43,984 nt of DNA from Pseudomonadota bacterium (GCA_023427085.1 JAEZBO010000187.1:1-43984), one strand, 5' to 3'; shown: positions 6,974 to 15,601, numbered from the stretch's first letter. A program made the numbers and translations. The notes: generated from the sequence alone by a model not told the origin.

Positions 6974-8619
6974 AGCGGGCCGACTCCGTCATCAGGCCCG
7001 GCGCCGCAACGACCCGGCGCCTGCCCGCCAATCCGCGTTGGCGCCGCGCGGTGCTGCCGGTGCTGGCCGGCATCACATTGCCGGGCTGCTCGGTGGTGCA
7101 GCGGCTGGACGACATGCTCGGCCGCCATCAGGCCGCCGCGGCACAGCTGCAGGCCCGCCACGACGCGTTCGTGCCGGCCAGCGATCCGGCGGCGCGCCGT
7201 GCGGCGCAAGAGGTCGACCGGGTCTGGCTGGCCGGCCCGGTCCAGCCACTGGCGCGCGACGCAGTGTTGCCGGCGGCGTTGCAGCGGCATGTCACGACCA
7301 CGCTGCTGTTCGCCGACGAGGCTGCGACGCTGCCGGTGCTGGCCGAACGTATCGCCCGGGCCACCGGCATCCCGGTGCGGGTGATGCCCGACGCCTTGCT
7401 GCCGGCCGAGGCCTTCCTGCCGCGGCTGGCCATCGACGTGCCGGCGACCGCAGCCATGCCGTTCGTGGCCAGTTTCGCCAGCGGACCGCAGCCCTTGCCG
7501 GCCATGCTCGACGCGATCGCGCACCGGCTCGGTGTGCAGTGGCGATTTCGCGACGGCATCATCGAGTTCTACCGCGTCGACAGCCGGGTCTTCGATCTGC
7601 GTCTGCTGGCCATGGGCGCGCGCGCCCAGGCACGGCTGGGCCGTTCGGCCAACATTGGCGCAGGGGGCTTCGACAGCGCGTCCAGCACCGAGCTCACCTC
7701 GCTCGACGATCCCTTGCCGGCGCTGCGCGCCCGTATCGAGGCCTTGCTGACGCAGGCCGGCACCGTCGTGCTGCAAGCCGGCGCTGGTACGGCGGTGGTG
7801 GTCACCGATACCCGCGAGGCCCTGGATCGGGTGGCGCAGTTCGTCGAGCGCGAAAACCGCGTGCTGACCCGCCGCGTGCGGCTGGTGTTCGAAGAGATCA
7901 CGCTGGCGCTCGACCGCGGCACCGAAGGCGGCATCGATTGGCGCTTCATCCAGCAAAGCAGCCGCGCCGCCGCCGCCTTGACCGGCGCCAGCCTGGGTGC
8001 CGCCAACGAGGCCGCGCGCCTGAGCACCAGCCTGCTGGCCGGGCCGATGAAGGGGTCCGAGGCCATCGTCGCGGCGCTTGCCCAGATCGGCACCGTGCTG
8101 CGCCACACCCGCGTGCCGGTCTATACCCTCAATCGGCGGCCGGTCACGCACGCGGTGCGTACCACCTTTTCTTACATCGATCAGGCCCAGACCAGCGCGG
8201 CCTGGGGCATGGGGCCCAGCGGGGCCGCGCTGCCGACCGTCTCGGTCAGCCAAAAACAAGAGACCACCGGTACCTTCCTGACCTTGCTGCCCGATGCCCA
8301 GGACGACGGCCAGATCCTGCTATCGGTGTCTTACGACAACACCGTGGCCCAGCCGCTCAAGACCATCACCTTCGGCGCGCAAGACAACCAGATGCAGGTC
8401 CAGCAATTGGCGATCGATGGCTCTGGCACGGTCCAGCAGGTGTCGGTGCGTCCCGGGCAGCCGGTGGTCATCGCGGGTTTCGACCGCAGCGAAGACGAGG
8501 GCAGCCGGCGGCGCGCCTTCGAAGGCCTGCCCCTGCTCAGCGGCGGCCGCGACCGCGCAGCCAGTCAGCGCACGACCACCGTGATCATGGTGGCCGCCGA
8601 CATCGAAGAGGGTCTCTGA
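6970..8619 (+). CDS. pilN: Type IVb pilus secretin PilN
   Basis: A 549-residue outer-membrane secretin that forms the channel for the pilus. The start overlaps the pilL stop (ATGA), which sets the N-terminus. That N-terminus is unusually long and basic before the lipobox segment VLAGITLPGC, giving a lipoprotein. Periplasmic N-domains follow (for example ARATGIPVRVMPDALLP and GVQWRFRDGIIEFYRVD). The C-terminal secretin domain (about 290-545) contains VPVYTLNRRPVTHAV, then SVSQKQETTGTFLTLLPD, ILLSVSYDNT and VSVRPGQPVVIAGFDR, as in R64 PilN and BfpB. The length is close to R64 PilN (about 560). It should assemble with PilL in the outer membrane. Confidence 0.9.
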   Translation: MKRADSVIRPGAATTRRLPANPRWRRAVLPVLAGITLPGCSVVQRLDDMLGRHQAAAAQLQARHDAFVPASDPAARRAAQEVDRVWLAGPVQPLARDAVLPAALQRHVTTTLLFADEAATLPVLAERIARATGIPVRVMPDALLPAEAFLPRLAIDVPATAAMPFVASFASGPQPLPAMLDAIAHRLGVQWRFRDGIIEFYRVDSRVFDLRLLAMGARAQARLGRSANIGAGGFDSASSTELTSLDDPLPALRARIEALLTQAGTVVLQAGAGTAVVVTDTREALDRVAQFVERENRVLTRRVRLVFEEITLALDRGTEGGIDWRFIQQSSRAAAALTGASLGAANEAARLSTSLLAGPMKGSEAIVAALAQIGTVLRHTRVPVYTLNRRPVTHAVRTTFSYIDQAQTSAAWGMGPSGAALPTVSVSQKQETTGTFLTLLPDAQDDGQILLSVSYDNTVAQPLKTITFGAQDNQMQVQQLAIDGSGTVQQVSVRPGQPVVIAGFDRSEDEGSRRRAFEGLPLLSGGRDRAASQRTTTVIMVAADIEEGL

Positions 8620-8620
8620 C

Positions 8621-9937
8621 ATGCCGGCGCCAATCTCCTTGCGTCCCGAGCCGCTATGCGCCGGCCTGTGGCTGGCCGATGGCGGCGGGTTCACGCTGGC
8701 GCTCGGACTGCATTGGGCGCCGCTGCTGGGGCGCGATGTCGCGCGGCTGGCGCGTCAGCGCGCTCGTGCGCTGGGGGCCAGCTTCTACGTCTGGTCCGGC
8801 CGCGAGCAGGCCAGCGTCGGCTCCTTGCGCGCGCCGCGCCGCTTGGGCCGCACGCTTGGCCTTTGCCAGTCGGCGGCCCTGCACGCCCAGGCGGCGGTCT
8901 CGGGTGGCGCCGTCGCGCTGTTGCTCGAGACGCCCGCGCAGGGCTGCTGGCTGGTCGCCTGGCACGATCATGCGGTCATCGCGCATACCGACTGCGTGTA
9001 TCCCTCGACGCCAGCCGCGTGCCAGGCGCTCGATGCGCTGCGTGGCCGCTATCCCGATCTGGTGCTGTACGGCAACCTGTCGCTGCCCGGCATGACGCGA
9101 TTCGACTGGTCGGACATGCCGGCGCAGCGGCAGCCCGTGGCGCAGTTGCGGCGCGTGCGCAGCGTGGCGCGTGGCCTGCGCCATGCCGGCTGGTGCGTGG
9201 CGCTGCTGGCCGCCGTCGGTGGCGGACTGGCGCTGCGGCGCGGCCCGTCACCGGCACCGCCAGCGGCCGGCGAACAACTGGCCGCCTGGCACGCGGCGCT
9301 GGCCGCCAGTGTGGCCCCGGCGTATCGGCACGCACCCGAGCATTTGGCGCCGCTGCTCGTGTCGCTGACGCAATTGCCGCTACAGGTCACCGGCTGGACG
9401 CTCAAGGATGCGTCATGCCTGAGCGAACGCGCCGACTGGCTCTGCCGCGCGCGTTACCAGCGCGGTCCGCTGGGACGCAATCGCCTGTTGGCCGATGTGC
9501 TGCCGCCAGGCTGGCAGTTGCGGGTCGATCTGCTCGACGGCGCCGATCTGGCATGGCGGCTGCCGGGTCGGGCAGCCCCGCTGGCATGGCAAGACCTGCG
9601 CCCGTCGGCCGAGACCGAGCTCGGCCTGGCCAGCCGCCTGCAGACCGTGGCGCAGTTGTTCTCGCGTATCCGCCTGTCGCCGTGGCAGGCCCTGCCGGTC
9701 GAGCCGCCGCGTCATGGCGATGGCCGCACGATGGCGCGCCCCGAGGCCCTGCCGGTGCCGGGCATGCGCGAGCTGCTGCTCGAAGGGCCCCTGCATGCAT
9801 TCGCGCTGTTGCCCGACCTGGCTTTCTCCGCCTCGTGGCGGCGCCTGCATTTACAGATCCTGCCGGCCGGTGGCGCCGGTCTGGTGTCGCCGCGTGCGCA
9901 ACTCAGCCTGCAAGGATGGCTCTATGAAAAGCAATGA
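8621..9937 (+). CDS. pilO: Type IVb pilus accessory protein PilO
   Basis: A 438-residue protein beginning two bases after the pilN stop. The N-terminal half (about 1-170) is a cytoplasmic domain with LWLADGGGFTLALGLHWAP and GASFYVWSGREQASVGSLR. One transmembrane segment follows near residues 188-206 (WCVALLAAVGGGLALRRG), then a periplasmic C-terminal half. This layout matches PilO of R64 and BfpC-like inner-membrane assembly proteins, which link the motor to periplasmic parts; sequence conservation is low in the family. Its last 14 bases overlap pilP. The call rests on order, length (R64 PilO is about 430 residues) and topology more than on diagnostic residues. Confidence 0.75.
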   Translation: MPAPISLRPEPLCAGLWLADGGGFTLALGLHWAPLLGRDVARLARQRARALGASFYVWSGREQASVGSLRAPRRLGRTLGLCQSAALHAQAAVSGGAVALLLETPAQGCWLVAWHDHAVIAHTDCVYPSTPAACQALDALRGRYPDLVLYGNLSLPGMTRFDWSDMPAQRQPVAQLRRVRSVARGLRHAGWCVALLAAVGGGLALRRGPSPAPPAAGEQLAAWHAALAASVAPAYRHAPEHLAPLLVSLTQLPLQVTGWTLKDASCLSERADWLCRARYQRGPLGRNRLLADVLPPGWQLRVDLLDGADLAWRLPGRAAPLAWQDLRPSAETELGLASRLQTVAQLFSRIRLSPWQALPVEPPRHGDGRTMARPEALPVPGMRELLLEGPLHAFALLPDLAFSASWRRLHLQILPAGGAGLVSPRAQLSLQGWLYEKQ

Positions 9938-10583
9938 CTTGCGGCGCGCGGGCCTGCTGCTGGCCTTCGCCGCGCAAGCGTCAGCCGCCGCCCAAGCGTC
10001 AGCCGCCGCACCAGCGTCAGCCGTCGCACCAGCGTCAGCCGTCGCACAAGCGTCAGCCGCCGCACAAGCGTCAGCCATCGCAACGGCCGCCCGCCAGCGC
10101 TTGCCCGAACCCGCCGCGGCGCTGGCATCCCCCGACGCCCTCGTGCGTCCGGCACCCTTGGACGCGTCGGCGCGAGCCTTGCCGGCCGACACCGCGTGGC
10201 GTCATGCGCCGACCGTGCAGGCGCTGCTCGAACTCGACTTGCAGGCCGCGCTGGCTGCTAGCGCCGCGGCCGCGGGGCAGGGCCCGCGCGGGTCAGCCGG
10301 CGGCATGCCGCAGGCCTCCGCGCGGGCGCGGCTGGGCGCGCAGCCCGTCCAGGCCGACGTGCCGATGCCAGACGAGCCGCGCCTGATCGCCATCTATGGC
10401 GTCGGCAATCGCCTGCGCGCCGAACTGGTGGCCGATGGGCGCCGGCAACTGCTGGGCGCCGCCACGACCGGCCGGCCGTCCGACTACCGGCTGGTCGCGC
10501 TGCGCGGTGATTGTGTGACGACCCGCCGTGGCCACGAGGCGCCGCTGACGCTGTGCCTGCGGTCGGCCGCCCAGGAGCCCTGA
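9924..10583 (+). CDS. pilP: Type IVb pilus assembly protein PilP (with 18-bp tandem repeats)
   Basis: A 219-residue exported protein whose start lies inside the 3' end of pilO. A short signal peptide (MKSNDLRRAGLLLAFAAQAS) leads straight into an Ala-rich region made of six copies of a six-residue unit (AQASAA, APASAV and variants, residues about 17-52). The conserved PilP core is at the C-terminus: PRLIAIYGVGNRLRAELVAD, RQLLGAATTGRP and YRLVALRGDCVTTRR. PilP is a small periplasmic component of the inner-membrane platform in R64-type thin pili. The repeat tract is in frame in all units, so changes in copy number would lengthen or shorten the linker without killing the gene. Confidence 0.8.
   Translation: MKSNDLRRAGLLLAFAAQASAAAQASAAAPASAVAPASAVAQASAAAQASAIATAARQRLPEPAAALASPDALVRPAPLDASARALPADTAWRHAPTVQALLELDLQAALAASAAAAGQGPRGSAGGMPQASARARLGAQPVQADVPMPDEPRLIAIYGVGNRLRAELVADGRRQLLGAATTGRPSDYRLVALRGDCVTTRRGHEAPLTLCLRSAAQEP
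9972..10079. repeat. Six in-frame 18-bp tandem repeats inside pilP
   Basis: Six contiguous 18-bp units share a GCGTCAGCC core, with a CAA or CCA codon before it and GCC, GTC or ATC after it. Units 1, 2 and 5 encode AQASAA, units 3 and 4 APASAV and unit 6 AQASAI. The third and fourth units are identical, a sign of recent duplication. Confidence 0.9.
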
Positions 10584-10584
10584 C

Positions 10585-12489
10585 ATGTGCGCACTCGCAT
10601 TGCCAAGCTGGGGACCACGCGCCCGTCCCGCCGTACGGTCCGCCGTCGTGCCGGTCCCGCCCTCGATCGGCACGCTCGCCGGCCAGGACGATCTGGCGCG
10701 GCTGTCGCCGGGCTTGGCGCGGGTGTTGGCGGCCGACTTCGATCTGGCTGCGCTGGCTGGCCGTCTGTGCCCGGTGTTGCTCGAGGACGGCAGCGCCGCG
10801 GTGCTGGCGGTGCCCGAGCAGGCGCGCGCCGACGCGGTCGGCGAGCTGCTGCGCCAGATGCGCCAGCGCGGCCTGCGGCTGGCCGAGCCGGCAGTGTATG
10901 TCGCGCCGGCAACGCTGCTGCTGGCGGTATCACGCGGTCAGGCCTGCGGCGTCGGCCTGCCGGCGCCCACCACGCTGGACGCGTCGCGCCAGACCGCGCT
11001 GGCGCGGGCCTTCGACGAACTGGTCAGCTGGGGGCTGGATCACCAGGCCAGCGACATCCACCTTAACGTCAGCCTGCGGCAGTCGTATTCCCAGGTGCTG
11101 TACACGATCGCTGGCCGTTATGTCGCGCCCGACTGCCAAGCCCGCATGCCGACGGCGACGTTGATGGAAATCCTCGCGGTGGCCTGGATGCAGGTGCGGG
11201 GCGGCAACGGCGCGGTCTTCGATCCCCATGTCGAACAGCAAGGCCGCATTCTGCTGGGCGGCCCCGAGCGCGCGGTGATGCTGCGCTGGGCGTCGCTGGC
11301 GGCCGATGCCGGCCCCAGCGTATGCCTGCGCATCGTGCGGCTCGACGGCGGGGCGGCGATGCCCGACCTGGCCGCCCTGGGCTACCTGCCCGACCAGGTG
11401 CGCTTGCTCGAGCACGCCCGGCAGACCGAAGGCGGCGCGGTCGTGCTGGCCGGTGCGGTCGGCTCGGGCAAGTCGACCACGCTGGCGGCGCTGATTCGCG
11501 GCGTGCCTTCGCATCGCAAGGTCGTCACGCTTGAAGACCCGGTCGAATACCTGATCCCGGGGGCGCTGCAGAACACCGTTGGCCGCGATCTCGAAGACAG
11601 CGGCCCACACGTATTCGACGCCAAGTTGCGCACGCTCAAGCGCAGCGCCATGAACGACCTGATGATCGGCGAGATCCGCGACGCGCAGACCGGCCGTGCC
11701 TTCATGGATCTCGCTGCCTCCGGTGTCAGTCTCTACACCACGACGCATGCCGGATCGGTATTGCTGATCGCCGAGCGCCTGGCCTCCGACTTCATCGGCA
11801 TCTCGCGCGACTTCCTTGCCAGTCCCGGGGTCTTGAAGCTGTTGGTCCATCAGACCTTGTTGCCGACCTTGTGCCCGCATTGCGCCTTGCCGTTTGACAG
11901 CTTGCTGGCCGCGCCTGGCGTGGCCGGCCGCTGGCGCTGCTGGAAAGGCCGGGTGCAGGCCCGCTACGGGCTGGATCCGTCGCTCATGAAGGTGCGCAAT
12001 CCCGCTGGCTGCACGGCCTGCCGCGGCGGCCCCGCCGAACTCGTCGGCCGGGCCGGCCGCACCGTGGTGGCCGAGATGCTGGCACCCGAGGACGACCCGG
12101 CCCTGTTGCGCTGCCTGCGCGAGCACGACAACCTGCGCCTGGCCGAACTGTTCGCCGCGCATCGGCGCGCCGCATTCGACCAGCCCGACATGCAGGGCAA
12201 GACGGCGATGCAATGCGCGCTCTACAAGGCCATTCGCGGCTGGATCGACCCGCGGGATATCGAAGCCGGGTTCCGGCCGCTCGATGGCGGACCCTTGCCG
12301 CGCGCCGGGGTCAGGCGCGTTGCCCGCGCGCGGCGGCAGACTGGAGCAGGGCCGGGCGCAGCGCCGCGGCCAGGCGCTGTCGTGCGACAAGGCGCTCGTG
12401 CGCAACCAGGCGCCAGGCGGCGACACATCGTGCGGCGCGCCGTGCTCGCGCCCTTCGCAGCCGCGCGCTCGCCGAGGGGCGCGCGATGA
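10585..12489 (+). CDS. pilQ: Type IVb pilus assembly ATPase PilQ (GspE/PilT superfamily)
   Basis: A 634-residue secretion-type ATPase that powers pilus extension, starting one base after the pilP stop. Walker A is GAVGSGKST (290-298), the Asp-box/EDPVEYLI segment follows, and Walker B is DLMIGEIRD (358-366), with the His-box TTTHAGS after it. Two CxxC pairs (430/433 and 476/479) form the tetracysteine zinc site typical of assembly ATPases rather than retraction ATPases. The recognisable protein ends near residue 560 (AIRGWIDPRDIEAGFRPLD). Beyond it is an Arg/Ala/Gly-rich tail of about 70 residues unlike R64 PilQ (about 516 residues). The stop overlaps the pilR start (ATGA). The tail may be a 3' extension caused by loss of an earlier stop. 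Confidence 0.92.
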   Translation: MCALALPSWGPRARPAVRSAVVPVPPSIGTLAGQDDLARLSPGLARVLAADFDLAALAGRLCPVLLEDGSAAVLAVPEQARADAVGELLRQMRQRGLRLAEPAVYVAPATLLLAVSRGQACGVGLPAPTTLDASRQTALARAFDELVSWGLDHQASDIHLNVSLRQSYSQVLYTIAGRYVAPDCQARMPTATLMEILAVAWMQVRGGNGAVFDPHVEQQGRILLGGPERAVMLRWASLAADAGPSVCLRIVRLDGGAAMPDLAALGYLPDQVRLLEHARQTEGGAVVLAGAVGSGKSTTLAALIRGVPSHRKVVTLEDPVEYLIPGALQNTVGRDLEDSGPHVFDAKLRTLKRSAMNDLMIGEIRDAQTGRAFMDLAASGVSLYTTTHAGSVLLIAERLASDFIGISRDFLASPGVLKLLVHQTLLPTLCPHCALPFDSLLAAPGVAGRWRCWKGRVQARYGLDPSLMKVRNPAGCTACRGGPAELVGRAGRTVVAEMLAPEDDPALLRCLREHDNLRLAELFAAHRRAAFDQPDMQGKTAMQCALYKAIRGWIDPRDIEAGFRPLDGGPLPRAGVRRVARARRQTGAGPGAAPRPGAVVRQGARAQPGARRRHIVRRAVLAPFAAARSPRGAR

Positions 12490-13607
12490 CGGCCGGCTGG
12501 TTCAGCAGCCGTTGGGCGTCGATATGGCGGTCGCACTCGGCCACGGTCATCAGACGCCGGCGCGCCGACTACTACGAATACCTGGGCGAACGATTGCAAG
12601 GCGGCGCGGCCGGCAAGACCTTGCTCGGCTTGTTCGCCGACGATGCGGCCCGTTACGGTCCGCGCACCGCCCGGGGGCGTCTCGCCAGCCACTGGGCCGG
12701 TCTGTGCCAAGAGCATGGCGCCGACATCCAGCGCATCTGGCACGGCGTGTTTCCCGAACAGGAACTCATACTGTTGCGCACCGCCCAGCGCGCCGGCGCC
12801 GAACTCTTCGTGGCGACGCTGGGCGAACTGGCGCGCACGGTGCGCCTGGTCGACGAGGTGCGCCGCACGCTGGTCCAGACGCTGGGCGTGGCCTTGCTGG
12901 CCGTGCTGGTGTTGCTGGCCATGCTGACGGCCGTGCCGTATTTCACCGCGCCCCGGTTGTTGTCGGCGTTCCAGGGGCTGCCGGCCAGCCTGCATGGGCC
13001 GCAGACGCTGTGGTTCCTGCGGCTGGCGGACGGGGTCAGGTTAGGCTGGCCGTGGCTGGCGGCCGGCACGCTGGCGGCGTGCACGGTGATGCTGGCCTCG
13101 CTGCCGCGCTACACCGGCGCGCTGCGGCCGTGGCTGGACCATCTGCCGCCGTGGTCGCTGTACCGCGATTTCCAGGCGCTGCGGTTTCTTGCGCTGCTTG
13201 CCTTGCTGCTGCGGCGCCAGGGTCACCGGATCATGGTGCTCAACGAGGCCCTGGCGCGCATCGCGGGCGGCGCCTCGCCCTGGATGGCCTGGCAGGCCGA
13301 ACGCATGGCGATCCGCATGGGCGAGGGCGAGTCCGGCATGGCCCTGTTCGGCACCGGCCTGCTCGACACCAACACGCGCTGGTATCTGCAGGACATGATT
13401 CAGGCCTATGGCATGGACGAGGGGGTGCGCCGCGTCCGCCAGCGGCTGGAAAGCCACACGCGGGTTCGCCTGCTGGCGCAGGCGCTGCGTTGGCGATGGT
13501 CACTGCTGCTGGCTTCGCTGGCCTGCCTGATCGGCCTGGCCCTGCTGCATTACGGCGTCATCGACGAACTCCGCCGGGCCTTGCTGCTGTTCCACGCGGG
13601 GGTCTGA
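12486..13607 (+). CDS. pilR: Type IVb pilus inner-membrane platform protein PilR (GspF/TadC family)
   Basis: A 373-residue polytopic membrane protein, start overlapping the pilQ stop. The type II secretion F-like layout is clear: a cytoplasmic helical region with RADYYEYLGERLQGGA and LILLRTAQRAGAELFVATLGEL, and transmembrane segments at about 138-162 (TLGVALLAVLVLLAMLTAVP) and 183-205 (WPWLAAGTLAACTVMLASLP). A second cytoplasmic domain has LLLRRQGHRIMVLNEALARI and GEGESGMALFG. A final transmembrane segment lies near the end (LLLASLACLIGLALLHYGVI). It anchors the PilQ motor and recruits pilins. It is close to R64 PilR in size and position. Confidence 0.88.
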   Translation: MTAGWFSSRWASIWRSHSATVIRRRRADYYEYLGERLQGGAAGKTLLGLFADDAARYGPRTARGRLASHWAGLCQEHGADIQRIWHGVFPEQELILLRTAQRAGAELFVATLGELARTVRLVDEVRRTLVQTLGVALLAVLVLLAMLTAVPYFTAPRLLSAFQGLPASLHGPQTLWFLRLADGVRLGWPWLAAGTLAACTVMLASLPRYTGALRPWLDHLPPWSLYRDFQALRFLALLALLLRRQGHRIMVLNEALARIAGGASPWMAWQAERMAIRMGEGESGMALFGTGLLDTNTRWYLQDMIQAYGMDEGVRRVRQRLESHTRVRLLAQALRWRWSLLLASLACLIGLALLHYGVIDELRRALLLFHAGV

Positions 13608-13609
13608 CC

Positions 13610-14326
13610 ATGCCGTCGCCGCCCGTTCGTCCCGTGCCCTTGTCCCACTCCCACACCGAGGTTTGCTCCGCCATGCGCCATGCCGTTGCTCTGTTGCCGT
13701 CCCGTCGTCCGCGCCATCCCGTGCGTGCCCCTCTGCGATGCGTGTCCGCGCGGCGCTCGGGTATGCGCGGCTTTTCGCTGATCGAGGTCTCGGTCGTCAC
13801 CGCCATCATCCTGCTGATCGCCACCATCGGGGTGCCCGCCGTCGACTCCTACCTGATCGAAAACAAAGTGCCGCACGTCGCGCAGGAACTGCAGCGTTTC
13901 GTGCTCAGGCTCAAGGTCGGCGCCCAGGGGGCGGGGCCGGTTCCTTATGCGGGCGTCGACGACCTGGTGCTGGCCGAAGCGTCGCGCTCCTCGGGGGTAC
14001 TCACCGTCGCGGGCGCGCCCGGCAGCGCGACGGTCACGCACGGCCTGGGCGGCACGGGGCAGGGCAGCAACGGCGTGGTCAAGCTGGCGCCGGTCGAGTC
14101 GGGCGGCGCCTTCACGCTGGCGCTGAGCAACGTCAGCCGCGCCGCCTGCCCGGCCCTTGCGTCGATCTTGCAACGCATGGCCGAGGCCGTGCGGGTCGAA
14201 AGCGGCGCCGGGGCCGGACTGGTCAAGAACGACCGGGCCACGCCGCCCCTGAGCTATAGCGCGGTCGCCACGCAGAACCTCTGCAGCGCGGGTGACAGCA
14301 ATCTGTTCGTGTTCACGTTCCGCTAG
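13610..14326 (+). CDS. pilS: Type IVb major prepilin PilS
   Basis: A 238-residue prepilin. The prepilin-peptidase site is RG|FSLIEVSVVTAIILLIA: mature phenylalanine at +1, glutamate at +5 and a hydrophobic alpha-1 helix. The leader would be about 54 residues from ATG 13610, or 33 from ATG 13673; both are long, as in type IVb pilins. ATG 13610 is preferred because a G-run lies 8 bases upstream and it starts 2 bp after pilR. ATG 13763 would leave only three leader residues and is unlikely. The globular part carries two cysteines (AACPAL and NLCSAG), which probably form the C-terminal disulfide. It needs a prepilin peptidase, which is not in the window. Confidence 0.85.
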   Translation: MPSPPVRPVPLSHSHTEVCSAMRHAVALLPSRRPRHPVRAPLRCVSARRSGMRGFSLIEVSVVTAIILLIATIGVPAVDSYLIENKVPHVAQELQRFVLRLKVGAQGAGPVPYAGVDDLVLAEASRSSGVLTVAGAPGSATVTHGLGGTGQGSNGVVKLAPVESGGAFTLALSNVSRAACPALASILQRMAEAVRVESGAGAGLVKNDRATPPLSYSAVATQNLCSAGDSNLFVFTFR

Positions 14327-14337
14327 GGCAGGCCGGC

Positions 14338-15561
14338 ATGTCCAGGCTCCGGCTCCGTTGTGCCCCGGCTCCGGCCTTTGCTTCGGCTCGGACTCCGGCT
14401 TCGTCCCCGTCCCCCTCAGTGGGGCACCGCGTGCAGCACACCACCAACGCCCTGGCCGCTGCCGGCTTCACGCTGGTCGAGCTGACCTTGGTCATGGCGC
14501 TGCTGTCCCTGGCGGCCGTCTGGGCGGCCGGTACCTGGGTCCAGCGTATCGAAGACGCCGGTGCGCAGGCGGTCGCCCGCTGGCTGCTGGCGGTCGAGTC
14601 GGCGGCAGAGCCGGCGCGGCTGGCGCTCGAGGATGTCGAACGCGGCCGGCCTGGCGCGGTGCTGCCGCCCGCATTGGCGGGCGGTATCACGCTGGCGGCG
14701 CTCAAGCAGGCCGGGTATCTGGATGCCGGCTTTCCCGAGCTGTCGGCGTGGAACCGCGGCTTGCGTTTCAGCGTGCTGCGTACCGGGACATGCCCCGGCA
14801 TGACTTGCGGCATCCGTGTGCTGGCGCACACCGACGCCGGTCCCGACACGCTCGATCCCGGACGACTGGCCGACCGGGTCGGCGCGGTGCTGCTGGCTGC
14901 GCAGGGCAGGGTGGGGGCGGTGCATGCGCGCGACGCCGAGCGCCTGCGCGGGCCGGTGTTCAATCTGGCCAACCCGCCCGCCCCGCAAGTGCCCAGGCTG
15001 CCGGCGGGCACGCTGGCAGTGCTGCTCGCAGGCGGCGCGGCGCAGGATGAACCCTACGTGCGCAGGCGCGACCTGCGCGATCCCGAGCTGGCTGGACCGC
15101 TGACCGTCGCCGGCGCGACGGTGCTGGGCGAAGACGTCCAGATCGGCGGCAGCCTGAACGTGCTGGGCACCAGCATCCAGGCCTGGGCCGCGCAGGTCTC
15201 CCGGGATCTGCAGGTCGGCGGCGAACTGCGTACCGCGGGCCGCGTGACCGCGCAAGAGTATCTGCAGATTGAAGGCCAGGCGGTGGCCGGCGCCCGTTGC
15301 CCGATCACCGGCCTGATGGGGCGCAACGCGCGCGGCGTCCTGCTCAACTGCGACGACGGCTATTGGGCGCATCCGGATGGCGGTTTCGGCGGCACCTATG
15401 TCGAGCGCAACGGCCGGGTCTGCGTGGCGGCCGATGGCAGCTCCGGCGCCAACCCGCGCGTTGGCCGCTGCGGCTGCCCGGCGGGCTATTCGGCCCGGCT
15501 GGTGTCGGTGCTGGGGGCGGGGGGGCCGGCTGCCTACACCACTTATCTGTGCCAGCGCTGA
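14338..15561 (+). CDS. pilV: PilV-like minor pilin / adhesin with a fixed C-terminal domain
   Basis: A 407-residue protein, 11 bp after pilS. A Pro/Ala/Ser-rich leader of about 43 residues ends at AAG|FTLVELTLVMALLSLAAV, a prepilin cleavage site with glutamate at +5. The middle part has LKQAGYLDAGFP and the beta-repeat series LTVAGATVLGEDVQIGGSL, then DLQVGGELRTAGRVTAQEYL, as in PilV/shufflon N-terminal proteins. The C-terminal 90 residues are Cys-rich and small-residue-rich (CPITGLMGRNARGVLLNCDD, then CVAADGSSG, CGCPAGYSARLV). In R64 the corresponding C-terminus is switched by a DNA shufflon. Here a single C-terminus is followed directly by alaS with no inverted segments. It probably acts as a pilus-tip adhesin. 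Confidence 0.82.
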   Translation: MSRLRLRCAPAPAFASARTPASSPSPSVGHRVQHTTNALAAAGFTLVELTLVMALLSLAAVWAAGTWVQRIEDAGAQAVARWLLAVESAAEPARLALEDVERGRPGAVLPPALAGGITLAALKQAGYLDAGFPELSAWNRGLRFSVLRTGTCPGMTCGIRVLAHTDAGPDTLDPGRLADRVGAVLLAAQGRVGAVHARDAERLRGPVFNLANPPAPQVPRLPAGTLAVLLAGGAAQDEPYVRRRDLRDPELAGPLTVAGATVLGEDVQIGGSLNVLGTSIQAWAAQVSRDLQVGGELRTAGRVTAQEYLQIEGQAVAGARCPITGLMGRNARGVLLNCDDGYWAHPDGGFGGTYVERNGRVCVAADGSSGANPRVGRCGCPAGYSARLVSVLGAGGPAAYTTYLCQR

Positions 15562-15565
15562 GTCC

Positions 15566-15600
15566 GCGGCGGCGGCCGGCCCCGGCCGGCCTGCCGCCGC
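15566..15600. terminator. GC-rich nested inverted repeat between pilV and alaS
   Basis: GCGGCGGC (15566-15573) pairs with GCCGCCGC (15593-15600), and an inner GGCCGG pairs with CCGGCC. It starts 5 bp after the pilV stop and ends next to the alaS -10 box. It plausibly ends the pil operon, but no T-run follows. Confidence 0.45.
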
Positions 15601-15601
15601 A

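Noticed and set aside
13763..14326. pilS starting at the internal ATG directly before the cleavage site
   Set aside because: It would leave only three leader residues and has no ribosome-binding site; type IVb leaders are longer.
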